Positions 1 through 8,756 are shown, counted from the first letter of the stretch. The stretch: 64,000 nt of DNA from Sinomonas cellulolyticus (GCF_014656475.1 NZ_BNCM01000003.1:186001-250000); one strand, 5' to 3'. Translations and numbers: made by a program. Notes: generated by a model not told the origin, from the sequence alone.

Positions 1-178
1 CGACGGCGCGCAGCATCCCCCGGGCGGGAGCGGCATGGATGCCGTCGGTCACCACCCGGCTGCGCGGCTTCGGGTCAACCCCGTCCGCGGATGCGGCTCC
101 CGTCGCGGCACCCGTGCCCGTCGCGGTACCCGTGCCCGTCGCTGTTCCTGTGCCGTCCATCCCGCTGCGCTCGGTCAT
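1..178 (-). CDS. ilvD: Dihydroxy-acid dehydratase, 5' part only
   Basis: The reverse strand from 178 reads an open frame that leaves the window at base 1, so only about 59 N-terminal residues are present. After a low-complexity Thr/Gly/Ala stretch it contains KPRSRVVTDGIHAAPARGML, the typical start of actinobacterial dihydroxy-acid dehydratase (branched-chain amino-acid biosynthesis, an Fe-S enzyme converting dihydroxyacids to 2-oxoacids). ATG 178 follows a TAGACT box by 7 bases with no Shine-Dalgarno sequence, fitting a leaderless start. Residues 10-28 are encoded largely by an 18-base tandem repeat and are not part of the conserved enzyme. The catalytic part lies outside the window. Confidence 0.85.
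   Translation of the reverse strand, partial: MTERSGMDGTGTATGTGTATGTGAATGAASADGVDPKPRSRVVTDGIHAAPARGMLRAV
99..152. repeat. 18-base tandem repeat inside ilvD start
   Basis: Three 18-base units (99-116, 117-134, 135-152) of the form CCCGTCGCGGCACCCGTG; the second differs from the first at one base and the third at three. On the minus strand they encode the Thr/Gly/Ala-rich leader of IlvD. Being a multiple of three, copy changes would keep the frame. Confidence 0.85.
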
Positions 179-185
179 GCGGGAC

Positions 186-191
186 AGTCTA
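186..191 (-). promoter_or_regulatory. -10 box of ilvD (leaderless type)
   Basis: TAGACT on the minus strand, 7 bases before ATG 178. No ribosome-binding site fits between them, so the transcript probably begins at or next to the A of ATG. Confidence 0.55.
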
Positions 192-356
192 AGACCGAGG
201 AGTGATGGAGATCACGGCCGGGCTCGCTCTGGGAATGCCGGGCGCCCGTGCCGCCCGGCGCCGTCGACCACGCCGCGGCTCCGGGTTCCGACAGAGGGAC
301 ACCGGGATTCCGGGAGAGGTACGTAGACTGGCCGGGCGATGCAAGGAGGATCAGCC

Positions 357-818
357 GTGAGCAGCACATCCGCGGGCGCGCCTGTGCCCGGGTCCGACAC
401 CGCGCTGAAGGCGGCCCTCCACCGGGTCTTCGACAGCCAGATCCCCAACTACGGCGACTACAACCTCGTCTGCGTCACGGAGTGCGGCGGCACGGTGAGA
501 GACGAACGGCGCGGTGCGCCCCCGCCGTCGGGCCTCCTCCTGGGATACCGCCGACGCCCTCTCGAACTGGTTGCCGTGCCCTTCCACCGGGAAACGCTCG
601 CACCCCTCGGACAGCCTGCCACGATCGACATCACCAATCTCGCGTACATCAGCGAGCCAGCGCCGAACGCGTTCGACGTGGCCACCAGCACGGGCCGCGT
701 CATCACCTTCGCGCTGCGGCGCTCGTGCACCCTGGGCCCGGGCGGCTCGGGGGCCCTGGACCAGGAAGACGATGCAGACGACCTCGCCGAGTTCCTCCGC
801 GAGCTCGCCGGGCTCTGA
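357..818 (+). CDS. Hypothetical protein, 153 aa
   Basis: I do not recognise this protein. GTG 357 is chosen over ATG 339 because AAGGAGG at 343-349 sits 7 bases before it, and a TAGACT -10 box at 324-329 places transcription start near 336. The product is soluble, with no signal peptide or membrane segment, mixed alpha/beta composition, cysteines in the CVTECGG stretch around residue 40 and an acidic Asp/Glu-rich C-terminus (DQEDDADDLAEF). It is divergent from ilvD. Codon use is typical of the neighbourhood, so it looks like a resident gene. Confidence 0.7.
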   Translation: MSSTSAGAPVPGSDTALKAALHRVFDSQIPNYGDYNLVCVTECGGTVRDERRGAPPPSGLLLGYRRRPLELVAVPFHRETLAPLGQPATIDITNLAYISEPAPNAFDVATSTGRVITFALRRSCTLGPGGSGALDQEDDADDLAEFLRELAGL

Positions 819-891
819 CTCTGGACGACGGCGCCTGCGGGTCGTTCAATAGGCAAATCCGTCCCAGCGGCGGTTTCCGCAGGAGGCTCCC

Positions 892-1023
892 ATGGACGCT
901 GTGCTCATCGGCATCTCGAGCATGATCGCGCTCGCCCTCGGCGTGTGGACCGTGGTCCGGGAGGATTCCTCGACCGAACTGCGCGGGAGGCACCGCGGCC
1001 CCAGCCGGCTCATAGCACGCTGA
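892..1023 (+). CDS. Small single-span membrane protein, 43 aa
   Basis: A short frame starting at ATG 892, 5 bases after a good AGGAGG at 881-886. The predicted peptide has one hydrophobic helix (about residues 4-21, LIGISSMIALALGVWTVV) followed by a basic tail rich in Arg. The clear ribosome-binding site and the helix-plus-positive-tail layout support a real small membrane protein with its tail in the cytoplasm. Function unknown; it lies 73 bases behind the preceding hypothetical gene and could share its transcript. Confidence 0.5.
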   Translation: MDAVLIGISSMIALALGVWTVVREDSSTELRGRHRGPSRLIAR

Positions 1024-1161
1024 CACCCGAGCCTGCTCGCGACACCGACCAGGTACGGCCCCAAGGACGGCGGCGTTGCTTAGCCGGTGGGTACGGACCC
1101 CTCAGATATTTGCGCGGACGGAATAGTTCTGTGCAGGAGACGGATCTGACAGGGACGAAAA

Positions 1162-1201
1162 AACCCCTTCCGCAATGCTTGTCGCACTGCCGGAAGGGGT
1201 T
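1162..1201 (-). terminator. Rho-independent terminator of tRNA-Lys
   Basis: An 11-bp perfect stem (1162-1172 with 1191-1201, AACCCCTTCCG type) around an 18-base loop; on the minus strand it is followed by a T-run (bases 1163 down to 1158). It lies just past the 3' end of tRNA-Lys. Confidence 0.85.
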
Positions 1202-1206
1202 ATCGG

Positions 1207-1279
1207 TGCGCCCCCCGGGACTCGAACCCGGAACCCATTGATTAAGAGTCAATTGCTCTGCCAGTTGAGCTAGAGGCGC
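1207..1279 (-). tRNA. tRNA-Lys (anticodon CTT)
   Basis: 73-base cloverleaf on the minus strand: acceptor GCGCCTC pairs with GGGGCGC (one G-T pair), discriminator A, anticodon loop CTCTTAA between ATTGA and TCAAT arms, T-loop GGTTCGAGTCC. The CCA end is not encoded in full. Reads lysine AAG codons. Confidence 0.96.
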
Positions 1280-1330
1280 GTTCCGCTGCGGGCCGGTCTC
1301 GAACATCTCCGTGCCCCGCAACGACATGAA

Positions 1331-1359
1331 ACTCTACCGGAGTTCCGGGGAAATGCGAA
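1331..1359 (-). promoter_or_regulatory. Probable promoter of tRNA-Lys
   Basis: Minus-strand TTCGCA (1354-1359), 17-base spacer, TAGAGT (1331-1336), giving a start near 1324 and a leader of about 45 bases before the tRNA. Confidence 0.45.
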
Positions 1360-1445
1360 ATCGGCACAGGGCGCCGCCGGAGTGAGGTCGGTCACCCTCG
1401 ACGAACCCCCTCGGGCGGCGCGGGACCCAGCAGGCGCGGGGCCGC

Positions 1446-1451
1446 TAGGCT
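1446..1451 (+). promoter_or_regulatory. -10 box of bcp (leaderless type)
   Basis: TAGGCT 7 bases upstream of GTG 1459; it decides for GTG 1459 rather than GTG 1453 as the start. Confidence 0.55.
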
Positions 1452-1458
1452 CGTGCTC

Positions 1459-1953
1459 GTGACGACTCCGACTCCCGCTCGCCGGCTTGCCGTGGGCGAC
1501 GCCGCCCCCGACTTCTCCCTCCCCGACTCCACGGGCGGGACGACCTCGCTCGCAGACCTCGCGGGCACGCGCACGATCCTGTACTTCTTCCCGAAGGCCG
1601 ATACCCCGGGCTGCACCCAGGAAGCCTGCGACTTCCGGGACAGCCTCGCCGGCCTGGCCGGCGCGGGGCTGAGAGTGCTCGGCGTCTCCCCCGACCCCGC
1701 GGCGCGCGGGGCCGCGTTCGCCGCCAAGCACGACCTCGGCTTCCGAGTCCTCGCGGACGAGGACCACCGCGTCGCCGAGGCCTACGGAGCGTGGGGCGAG
1801 AAGGTGAACTACGGCCGCACGTACGAGGGGCTCATCCGCTCGACCTTCGTTATCGGCGCAGACGGCCGGATCGAGCTCGCGCAGTACAACGTCCGCGCGA
1901 AGGGCCACGTCGCCAAGCTCCGCCGTGACCTCAAGATCCTCCCGCTAGACTGA
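1459..1953 (+). CDS. bcp: Peroxiredoxin, BCP/AhpC-TSA family
   Basis: Thiol peroxidase that reduces hydrogen peroxide and organic hydroperoxides in the cytoplasm, recycled by thioredoxin. The 164-residue length and thioredoxin fold with the TPGCTQEACDFRD motif are typical of the bacterioferritin-comigratory-protein family; counting from GTG 1459 the peroxidatic cysteine is Cys52 and the resolving cysteine Cys57, five residues on, as in the 2-Cys BCP type. Gly-Val-Ser-Pro-Asp (SPD) and the later Arg of the active site are present (RSTFVI). GTG 1459 is preferred because of the TAGGCT box 7 bases upstream; GTG 1453 is the alternative. It stands alone between two tRNA genes. Confidence 0.9.
   Translation: MTTPTPARRLAVGDAAPDFSLPDSTGGTTSLADLAGTRTILYFFPKADTPGCTQEACDFRDSLAGLAGAGLRVLGVSPDPAARGAAFAAKHDLGFRVLADEDHRVAEAYGAWGEKVNYGRTYEGLIRSTFVIGADGRIELAQYNVRAKGHVAKLRRDLKILPLD
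1946..1951 (+). promoter_or_regulatory. Possible -10 box for tRNA-Leu
   Basis: TAGACT overlapping the last codons of bcp; start would be near 1958, leaving a leader of about 38 bases before tRNA-Leu. The -35 region is not clear. Confidence 0.3.
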
Positions 1954-1995
1954 TCGGGTTGCCCCGCGGGCATTCTCCCGCCGCTGCGGGGTTCC

Positions 1996-2077
1996 GCGCG
2001 AGTGGTGGAATTGGCAGACACGCAGGATTTAGGTTCCTGTGTCCTAGGACGTGAGGGTTCAAGTCCCTCCTCGCGCA
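1996..2077 (+). tRNA. tRNA-Leu (anticodon TAG)
   Basis: 82-base class II tRNA with a variable arm. Acceptor GCGCGAG pairs with CTCGCGC, discriminator A at 2077, D-arm GGTGGAATTGGCAGAC, anticodon loop TTTAGGT between CAGGA and TCCTG, T-arm GAGGGTTCAAGTCCCTC. CCA is not encoded. Reads CUA/CUG leucine codons. Confidence 0.96.
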
Positions 2078-2101
2078 CAGAACGAAAGGCATGAAGACGT
2101 C

Positions 2102-3766
2102 GTGACGAGTTCGCGGACGATCAGGCGCCGGGAGCTGCTCCAGGCAGCGGCGACGGCACTCCTCCTCGCCGGCTGCACGCCGTCGCCCTCCCCCAGCCCT
2201 TCCCTCACCTCGAGCGGCACCGGGGACCCCACTGCGAGCTTCACCTTCGCCACCCCCGCACCGCCGATCGCTCTCGACCCCGCGGTGACTTCGGACATCG
2301 AGTCGTGGCGTGTCACGCGGCAGGTGCTGGAGTGCCTCGTGGGCACCGACCCCGAGACGGGTGCCCCCGTCCCCGCGCTCGCCACAAAGTGGAGCCAGAG
2401 CTCCGACCGCCTGTCCTGGACGTTCACGCTGCGCGAGGGCCTCACGTTCCACGACGGCACGCCCTTCAACGCTGCCGCCGTGAAGGCCAACTTCGACCGC
2501 TGGTTCGCCTTCTCCCCGCAGTTCCGTGCAAGCCATCCGGGCCTGGCCTTCACTGCGGTCTTCCGGGCGCATGCGGACCAGGCGTCGCTCTCGCTCTACA
2601 AGGGCTGCACCGTGGTGGGAGAGCACGAGGTCAGGATCGACCTCTCGCAGCCGCTCACGAGCTTCCTCTCGGCGATGACCGCTCCCGCCTTCGCGATCTC
2701 CTCGCCGGCGGCGCTCACCTCCGGCACGGCGGACGTCGAGGACCAGGTCTCGTCCGGGACCATGATCTCCCGCTACGCCCAGCACCCCGTGGGAACGGGG
2801 CCGTTCCGGTTCCGCTCGTGGACGGGAGGCTCCGTAGTCCTCGAAGCGTCGCCGGACTACTGGGGACCCCGGGGGCAGATCGGCCACCTCTCGTTCGTCG
2901 TCTACGACACGCCGCAGAGCCGGCTCCAGGCCCTCGTGGCGGGAACGGTCGACGGGTACGACGGCGTGACGACCGAGAACATCGAGAGCCTCGTCCGCAA
3001 GGGCTTCCAGGTGGTGCGCCGCGACCCGTTCTCCGTCATGTACCTCGGAATGAACCAGTCCGTGCCCCTCCTGCAGAACGACAAAGTGCGGCTGGCCATC
3101 TCGATGGCCATCAACAAGGACGCCGTCGTCAAGGCCTACTTCCTCGAGGACACCAAGTCCGCCTTCCAGTTCCTTCCCCCGAAGCTCAGCGGGTTCAACA
3201 CCCCCGGCGGTTTTCCCGGCTACGACCCCGAGAAGGCCAAGCGGCTCCTGAGCGAGGCCGGGTACAAGGGCGAAGAACTACCGTTCTACTACCCCCGCAA
3301 CGTCACCCGGCTGTACCTGCCCAGCCCCGAGAAGGTCTACGCGGACCTCTCCGCGCAGCTGACCCTGATCGGGCTCAACATCAAGCCGGTCCCCGTGGAA
3401 TGGTCGGACGGCTATCTCCAGAAGGTCACGGCACCGGGAGACCATGCCTTCCACCTGCTCGGCCGCTACGGATCCTATGGCGACCCCGACGACTTCCTCT
3501 CACCCCTGTTCGGCGCGAAGAACGGCGAATTCGGCTTCTTCGACGCCCAGATCTTCAGCAAGATCGAACGGGCCCGTGGCCTTCCCGACGGGACCGAGCG
3601 CACCCAGGCGTACCAGAACATCAACGCCCAGCTCGGGTCGGCCGCGCCGGCTGTCCCCATCGCCTTCCCCATCTCCGCGGTGGCGGTCTCCGCGCGTGTG
3701 GCGACCTACCCGACGTCGCCCGTGCTGAACGAGACCTTCAACCACGTGACGCTCAGCGGAAGCTGA
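2102..3766 (+). CDS. ABC transporter peptide-type substrate-binding lipoprotein
   Basis: Extracytoplasmic binding protein of family 5 (SBP_bac_5: dipeptides, oligopeptides, nickel and similar ligands), tethered to the outer face of the membrane. GTG 2102 gives 554 residues; the N-terminus has RRRELL followed by a hydrophobic stretch and the lipobox LLAGC (Cys25), so export may be by Tat or Sec. A Ser/Pro linker follows (PSPSPSPS). Family marks include LDPAVTSD, the LREGLTFHDGTPF stretch and a late aromatic-rich lobe (SYGDPDDF). An AAAGG sits 12 bases upstream, rather far. No permease or ATPase gene is adjacent, so it is an orphan binding protein or works with components elsewhere. It starts 25 bases after tRNA-Leu. 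Ligand unknown. Confidence 0.85.
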   Translation: MTSSRTIRRRELLQAAATALLLAGCTPSPSPSPSLTSSGTGDPTASFTFATPAPPIALDPAVTSDIESWRVTRQVLECLVGTDPETGAPVPALATKWSQSSDRLSWTFTLREGLTFHDGTPFNAAAVKANFDRWFAFSPQFRASHPGLAFTAVFRAHADQASLSLYKGCTVVGEHEVRIDLSQPLTSFLSAMTAPAFAISSPAALTSGTADVEDQVSSGTMISRYAQHPVGTGPFRFRSWTGGSVVLEASPDYWGPRGQIGHLSFVVYDTPQSRLQALVAGTVDGYDGVTTENIESLVRKGFQVVRRDPFSVMYLGMNQSVPLLQNDKVRLAISMAINKDAVVKAYFLEDTKSAFQFLPPKLSGFNTPGGFPGYDPEKAKRLLSEAGYKGEELPFYYPRNVTRLYLPSPEKVYADLSAQLTLIGLNIKPVPVEWSDGYLQKVTAPGDHAFHLLGRYGSYGDPDDFLSPLFGAKNGEFGFFDAQIFSKIERARGLPDGTERTQAYQNINAQLGSAAPAVPIAFPISAVAVSARVATYPTSPVLNETFNHVTLSGS

Positions 3767-3804
3767 CCGCCGGCAACGGATCAAAAAAAGACGGGCTACG
3801 GGTC

Positions 3805-3834
3805 TTGACTCATCGGGGAGCAAGGATTTAGCGA
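3805..3834 (+). promoter_or_regulatory. Probable mqo promoter
   Basis: TTGACT (3805-3810), 18-base spacer, TAGCGA (3829-3834), about 55 bases upstream of the mqo start. Confidence 0.45.
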
Positions 3835-3889
3835 TCCGGGGAGCCGAGGGATATTCTGCCACTGGTCCATTTGTGCAGGGAGACGATCA

Positions 3890-5380
3890 GTGACCTTCAT
3901 TTCCACCACCCGATCTGCCGATGTCGTCCTGATCGGCGGGGGCATCATGAGCGCCACCCTCGGCGCATTCCTCAAGAAGCTCGAGCCGAGCTGGAGCATC
4001 GTGCTCTTCGAGCGCCTCGACGAAGTGGGGCTCGAGAGCTCCGGCCCTTGGAACAACGCGGGGACGGGGCACGCCGCATACTGCGAGCTCAACTACACGC
4101 CCCAGGCCAAGGACGGGTCGGTCAATCCGGCCAAGGCACTGGGCATCAACGAGGGCTACCAGCTCTCGCGCCAGTTCTGGTCCCATCTGGTCGACGACGG
4201 CAGCATCGGCGATCCCACGGGCTTCATCCACAACGTCCCCCACATGAGCTTCGTCATCGGCGATGCCCATGCGGACTTCCTCCGGGCCCGCTACGAGGCC
4301 CTCCACCCCAACACCCTGTTCTCGACGATGGAGTACAGCGAGGACCCGGCCCAGATCGCCGAGTGGGCACCGCTCGTGATGAACGGCCGCGGCGCCGGCC
4401 GCGTCGCGGCGACCCGCGTGGCCGAGGGCACCGACGTCGACTTCGGGCGCCTGTCCAAGGAACTCGTCGGGTACCTCGGGCGCAATGGCGTCGAGGTCAA
4501 CTACGGCACCGACGTGACCAACCTCCAGCGCACCCGCGGCGGATGGAGCGTCGCCACCAAGCACGGCGACTCGGGCGAGCGAGGCGGCATCCACGCCAAG
4601 TTTGTGTTCGTCGGCGCGGGCGGCGGCGCCCTGCACCTGCTCCAGGCGTCCGGCATCGCCGAGAGCAAGGGCTACGGCGGGTTCCCCGTCTCGGGCCAGT
4701 TCCTGCGCAGCACCGTCGAGTCCGTCGTCGACCAGCACAACGCCAAGGTCTACGGGCAGGCGTCGGTGGGTGCGCCCCCCATGTCCGTCCCGCACCTCGA
4801 CACGCGGTACGTGGACGGCAAGCGGTCCCTGCTGTTCGGCCCGTACGCCGGCTTCTCCACGAACTTCCTCAAGCACGGCTCCCTCCTGGACCTGCCGCTC
4901 TCCATCCGGCCCAGCAACATCATCCCGATGCTGGCCGTCGCGAAGGACAACATGGACCTCACCGCGTACCTCATCAAGGAGGTCGCGAAGAGCCGCGGGA
5001 AGAAGCTCGACGCGCTGCGGGAGTACTTCCCCGAAGCTGCGGGCGAGGGCTGGGACCTCATCACCGCGGGCCAGCGGGTCCAGATCATCAAGAAGGATGC
5101 GTCCAAGGGCGGCGTCCTGCAGTTCGGCACGGAGGTCATCACCTCCCGTGACGGCTCGATCGGCGCCCTCCTCGGAGCCTCCCCCGGCGCCTCCACGGCC
5201 GTGCCCATCATGCTCGAGCTCATGCAGCGCTGCTTCCCGAAGGACTTCAAGGGCTGGGAGCCGAAGCTGACCGAGATGATGCCCGGCTACGGCGTCAAGC
5301 TCAACGACCATCCGGAACTCGCGGCCGAGGTCGCCGCGAGCACCGCCGCGTCCCTGGGCCTCGCCGCCGCCGCGCACTGA
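3890..5380 (+). CDS. mqo: Malate:quinone oxidoreductase
   Basis: FAD-dependent peripheral membrane enzyme oxidising malate to oxaloacetate and passing electrons to menaquinone; the TCA-cycle alternative to NAD-linked malate dehydrogenase common in Actinobacteria. The 496-residue product is full length and opens with the FAD-binding fold [17 protein letters not shown], then [20 protein letters not shown], typical of Mqo. Later family blocks [13 protein letters not shown] and [16 protein letters not shown] are present. GTG 3890 has AGGGAG 7 bases upstream. Monocistronic: a promoter-like sequence precedes it and a perfect 13-bp hairpin follows. Confidence 0.96.
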   Translation: MTFISTTRSADVVLIGGGIMSATLGAFLKKLEPSWSIVLFERLDEVGLESSGPWNNAGTGHAAYCELNYTPQAKDGSVNPAKALGINEGYQLSRQFWSHLVDDGSIGDPTGFIHNVPHMSFVIGDAHADFLRARYEALHPNTLFSTMEYSEDPAQIAEWAPLVMNGRGAGRVAATRVAEGTDVDFGRLSKELVGYLGRNGVEVNYGTDVTNLQRTRGGWSVATKHGDSGERGGIHAKFVFVGAGGGALHLLQASGIAESKGYGGFPVSGQFLRSTVESVVDQHNAKVYGQASVGAPPMSVPHLDTRYVDGKRSLLFGPYAGFSTNFLKHGSLLDLPLSIRPSNIIPMLAVAKDNMDLTAYLIKEVAKSRGKKLDALREYFPEAAGEGWDLITAGQRVQIIKKDASKGGVLQFGTEVITSRDGSIGALLGASPGASTAVPIMLELMQRCFPKDFKGWEPKLTEMMPGYGVKLNDHPELAAEVAASTAASLGLAAAAH

Positions 5381-5396
5381 CGCCCGGCCTGCCCTC

Positions 5397-5426
5397 GGCC
5401 CGCGTCCTCGCCTGAGGACGCGGGCC
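5397..5426 (+). terminator. mqo terminator hairpin
   Basis: Perfect 13-bp GC-rich stem (5397-5409 with 5414-5426) and a 4-base loop GCCT, followed by CTTCGCT. The U-tract is poor, as is common in high-GC Actinobacteria. Confidence 0.75.
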
Positions 5427-5465
5427 CTTCGCTACCCATCCACCTCCCACGCGAAAGGGCCACCG

Positions 5466-8400
5466 ATGTTCCGGCTCGCCCGCCTGTCCATGGCGAACAG
5501 GGCGCTCATCGCGCTCATCATGGTGTTCGCCTCGGTCTTCGGAGTGATCACGGCGGGAAGCCTCAAACAGGAGCTCATCCCCTCGATCGAGTTCCCGCAG
5601 CTGACCGTGGTCACCGCCATGGCGGGCGCCTCCCCCGACGTGGTCGACAAGCAGATCGGGCAGCCCCTCGAGAAGGCGCTGCAGGCGGTGGAAGGCCTCG
5701 AGAGCAGTGCCTCCACCTCGCGCACGGGGGTGTCCACGATCCGCCTCTCCTTTCAGTACGGGACCAACCTGGACAGGGCACGGAACCAGATCGACCGGGC
5801 CATCTCGAACGTCAAGTCCCAGCTGCCGGCAGACGCCCAGCCCAACACACTCGCGGGAAGCATCAGCGACTTCCCGATCGTCTTCATCGCCGCCTCCTCC
5901 GACAAGCCGCTCAGCGAGCTGGACACCCAGCTCATCCAGCAGGCCGTCCCGAAGCTGGCCAAGATCGACGGTGTGCGCGGCGTCGACGTGACCGGCGGAG
6001 CCACCCAGCACCTCCAGATCCAGCCGGATCCCGCCGCCATGGCCGCGCGCGGGGTCGACGTGGGCGCCATCCGCACCGCCCTGCAGAACAACGGCGCCCT
6101 TGTGCCGATCGGCACGGTGACCGAGCAGGGCAAGACGCTCTCCCTCCAGGCGGGCAGCCCCGTCGACTCGACGGACGCCGTCAAGGGACTGCCGCTGGCG
6201 GGGGCCAAGCAGCCCACGACGATCGGCGACGTCGCCGCCGTCGCCATCGAGGACGACGCCGCGACGTCCATCACCCGCACCGACGGCAAGCCGACGCTCG
6301 CGCTGTCGGTGACCAAGAAGCCCGAGGGTGACACGGTGGCGATCTCGCACGCCGTGCGCGCCGCCCTCCCCCAGCTGGCCTCCGACCTGGGCTCCAACGC
6401 GAAGCTCACGACCGTGTTCGACCAGGCGCCGTTCATCGAGAAGTCGATCCGGGACCTCACGACCGAGGGCGCACTCGGCCTCGGATTCGCCGTCCTGACC
6501 ATCCTCGTGTTCCTGCTCTCGGTGCGTTCGACGCTCGTCACCGCCGTCTCGATCCCGCTCTCGCTCCTCATCACGTTCATCGGACTGTTCGCGGCCCACT
6601 ACTCGCTGAATATCCTCACGCTCGGCGCGCTCACGATCGCGATCGGGCGCGTCGTGGACGACTCGATCGTGGTCATCGAGAACATCAAGCGGCACTTGAG
6701 CTACGGCGAGGAGAAGACGACGGCGATCCTGAACGCCGTGGGCGAGGTCGCCGGCGCCGTGACCGCCTCCACCCTGACAACCGTGGCGGTGTTCCTGCCG
6801 ATCGCGTTCGTGGGGAACCTGGCGGGCGAGCTGTTCCGGCCCTTCGCCCTCACCGTCACCATCGCGCTCCTAGCCTCACTCGTGGTGGCCCTCACCATCG
6901 TGCCGGTCCTCGCCTACTGGTTCCTGGGCCACAAGGCCCCGGGCGCGGCGAACCGGGCCGAGGTCGAGGCCGAGGCCCACGAGAAGGAGCGGCGCAGCCC
7001 GCTCCAGCGCGGCTACCTGCCGATCCTGCGCGGCACGCAGCGCCACCCCGTCCTCACGATCGTGGCCGGTGCGCTCATCCTCGTCGGCACGCTGGCCCTC
7101 ACGCCGTTCCTGCCGACCAACCTCCTGGGCAACACGGGCCAGAACAACTTCACGATCACCCAGAAGCTCACCCCGGGCACGAGCCTCGACGCGACGAGCG
7201 ACGCGGCCGCCAAGGTCGAGGATGCGCTGAAGGGCATCGACGGGATCCAGACCGTGCAGGTGACGATCGGCAACTCGACGACCGGCTTCAGCGCCTTCCT
7301 CTCCTCAGGCGCCTCGAACGCCACCTTCACCGTCATCACCGACGAGTCCAAGGACCAGGTCGCGCTCCAGCAGCAGGTGCGCGACGCCGTCGGCCGCCTC
7401 ACCGGCGTCGGGACGGTGTCCGTGGGAACCCAGCAGAGCGGCTTCGGCACCGCCTCGACCGTCGACGTGACCGTGAAGGCCCCGGACTCGGCATCGCTCG
7501 CGAAGGCCAACGACGCCGTCGTTGGCGCCCTCCAGGACGTCCCCGGTGCCACCGGGGTGGCGAGCAACCTCGCGGCCTCCCAGCCCGTGGTGCAGGTGAA
7601 GGTGGATCGGGCGAAGGCCGCCGCCGCGGGGCTCAACGAGCAGCAGATCAGCACGGCCCTCGCCTCGACGGTGAGCCCGATCCCGGCGGGGACCGTCCGC
7701 ATCGACACGACCGACTATCCGGTCCGGATCGGCAAGGGCACCCAGTTCCAGAGCATCGACGCCGTCCGCTCGATCCCCCTCCCCGGTGCGCCGGGCGGGC
7801 TCAAGCTCGGGCAGATCGCGTCAGTGACCGCCGTCGACGTCCCCGTCACCGTGACCAGCACCTCGGGGCAGCGCACCGCAACGGTCTCCGTGACGCCCGG
7901 GGACACGAACCTCGGCTCGGTCAGCGGCGAGGTCACCAAGCGCATTGCGGGGCTGACGCTCGACGGCGGCGCGACGGCTTCCGTGGGCGGCGCCGCGAGC
8001 CAGCAGGCCCAGTCGTTCCAGCAGCTCGGCCTGGCACTGCTCGCGGCCATCGCGATCGTCTACGTCATCATGGTCGCGGCCTTCAAGAGCCTCGTGCAGC
8101 CGCTCGTGCTGCTCATCTCGGTCCCCTTCGCCGCGACGGGCGCGATCCTGCTCCTGCTCATCACTCGGATACCGCTCGGGCTGCCCTCCCTCATCGGGCT
8201 GCTCATGCTCGTCGGCATCGTGGTCACCAACGCGATTGTGCTCATCGACCTGATCAACCAGTACCGTCGCCCCCATCTTGGCCGGGCTGCGCTGCCGCTC
8301 GCGGAGGCGATCGAGCAGGGGGCACGCCAGCGCCTCCGCCCGATCCTCATGACCGCGCTTGCGACGATCTTCGCGCTCACCCCGATGGCACTCGGGCTCA

Positions 8401-8654
8401 CCGGCGGGGGCGGGTTCATCTCGCAGCCCCTCGCGGTCGTGGTGATCGGCGGCCTCGTGTCCTCGACGGCGCTCACCCTCGTCCTCGTCCCCGTCCTCTA
8501 CCGGCTCGTGGAGGGCCGGCTCGAGCGGCGGCGTCTCCTGCGGGACCTCAAGCGGACCCCTGAGCTTCCCCCCGAGGCCGAGGAGGATGCGGACGGCGAC
8601 TGGACGACGGGCGCCGTGCCGAAGGTGACCGGCCGGCGCGCGGCGAAGGCCTGA
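5466..8654 (+). CDS. RND-superfamily efflux permease
   Basis: Proton-driven inner-membrane exporter of the HAE1/AcrB-like class, 1062 residues. Seen: N-terminal helix (LIALIMVFASVFGVITAG), a large extracytoplasmic domain with the start typical of AcrB relatives (QLTVVTAMAGASPDVVDKQI), a central helix bundle with GRVVDDSIVVIENI whose paired Asp residues are the proton-relay motif of the fourth helix, a second extracytoplasmic domain and a second bundle (FAATGAILLLLITR). The start ATG 5466 has GAAAGGG about 6 bases before it. No membrane-fusion or outer-membrane partner lies nearby, which is normal for this family in single-membrane bacteria. The substrate cannot be told. The C-terminal tail is acidic and likely cytoplasmic. 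Confidence 0.92.
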   Translation: MFRLARLSMANRALIALIMVFASVFGVITAGSLKQELIPSIEFPQLTVVTAMAGASPDVVDKQIGQPLEKALQAVEGLESSASTSRTGVSTIRLSFQYGTNLDRARNQIDRAISNVKSQLPADAQPNTLAGSISDFPIVFIAASSDKPLSELDTQLIQQAVPKLAKIDGVRGVDVTGGATQHLQIQPDPAAMAARGVDVGAIRTALQNNGALVPIGTVTEQGKTLSLQAGSPVDSTDAVKGLPLAGAKQPTTIGDVAAVAIEDDAATSITRTDGKPTLALSVTKKPEGDTVAISHAVRAALPQLASDLGSNAKLTTVFDQAPFIEKSIRDLTTEGALGLGFAVLTILVFLLSVRSTLVTAVSIPLSLLITFIGLFAAHYSLNILTLGALTIAIGRVVDDSIVVIENIKRHLSYGEEKTTAILNAVGEVAGAVTASTLTTVAVFLPIAFVGNLAGELFRPFALTVTIALLASLVVALTIVPVLAYWFLGHKAPGAANRAEVEAEAHEKERRSPLQRGYLPILRGTQRHPVLTIVAGALILVGTLALTPFLPTNLLGNTGQNNFTITQKLTPGTSLDATSDAAAKVEDALKGIDGIQTVQVTIGNSTTGFSAFLSSGASNATFTVITDESKDQVALQQQVRDAVGRLTGVGTVSVGTQQSGFGTASTVDVTVKAPDSASLAKANDAVVGALQDVPGATGVASNLAASQPVVQVKVDRAKAAAAGLNEQQISTALASTVSPIPAGTVRIDTTDYPVRIGKGTQFQSIDAVRSIPLPGAPGGLKLGQIASVTAVDVPVTVTSTSGQRTATVSVTPGDTNLGSVSGEVTKRIAGLTLDGGATASVGGAASQQAQSFQQLGLALLAAIAIVYVIMVAAFKSLVQPLVLLISVPFAATGAILLLLITRIPLGLPSLIGLLMLVGIVVTNAIVLIDLINQYRRPHLGRAALPLAEAIEQGARQRLRPILMTALATIFALTPMALGLTGGGGFISQPLAVVVIGGLVSSTALTLVLVPVLYRLVEGRLERRRLLRDLKRTPELPPEAEEDADGDWTTGAVPKVTGRRAAKA

Positions 8655-8694
8655 GCGCGAGCGGGAATGAACCGGGCGGCCCACCCGTTGAGAT

Positions 8695-8714
8695 AGATGC
8701 AAATGCATTCATCT
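8695..8714. promoter_or_regulatory. Candidate MarR operator
   Basis: An AT-rich island in GC-rich surroundings with AGATG/CATCT arms (8695-8699, 8710-8714) and an off-centre palindrome AATGCATT (8702-8709). It lies about 45 bases upstream of the LLM oxidoreductase whose downstream partner is a MarR regulator, so autoregulation is plausible. Confidence 0.4.
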
Positions 8715-8756
8715 CCCCCAGTGGCGGCTCTAGGGCAGCCCAGGAAAGGTCGTTCC

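Noticed and set aside
2051..2101. Longer start for the binding lipoprotein reaching into tRNA-Leu
   Set aside because: ATG 2051 lies within the tRNA; GTG 2102 gives a proper signal peptide with lipobox.
3887..5377. 496-codon open frame on the strand opposite mqo
   Set aside because: Exact antisense shadow of mqo caused by GC-rich third positions; no recognisable domains, composition dominated by Arg/Gly/Asp/Glu.
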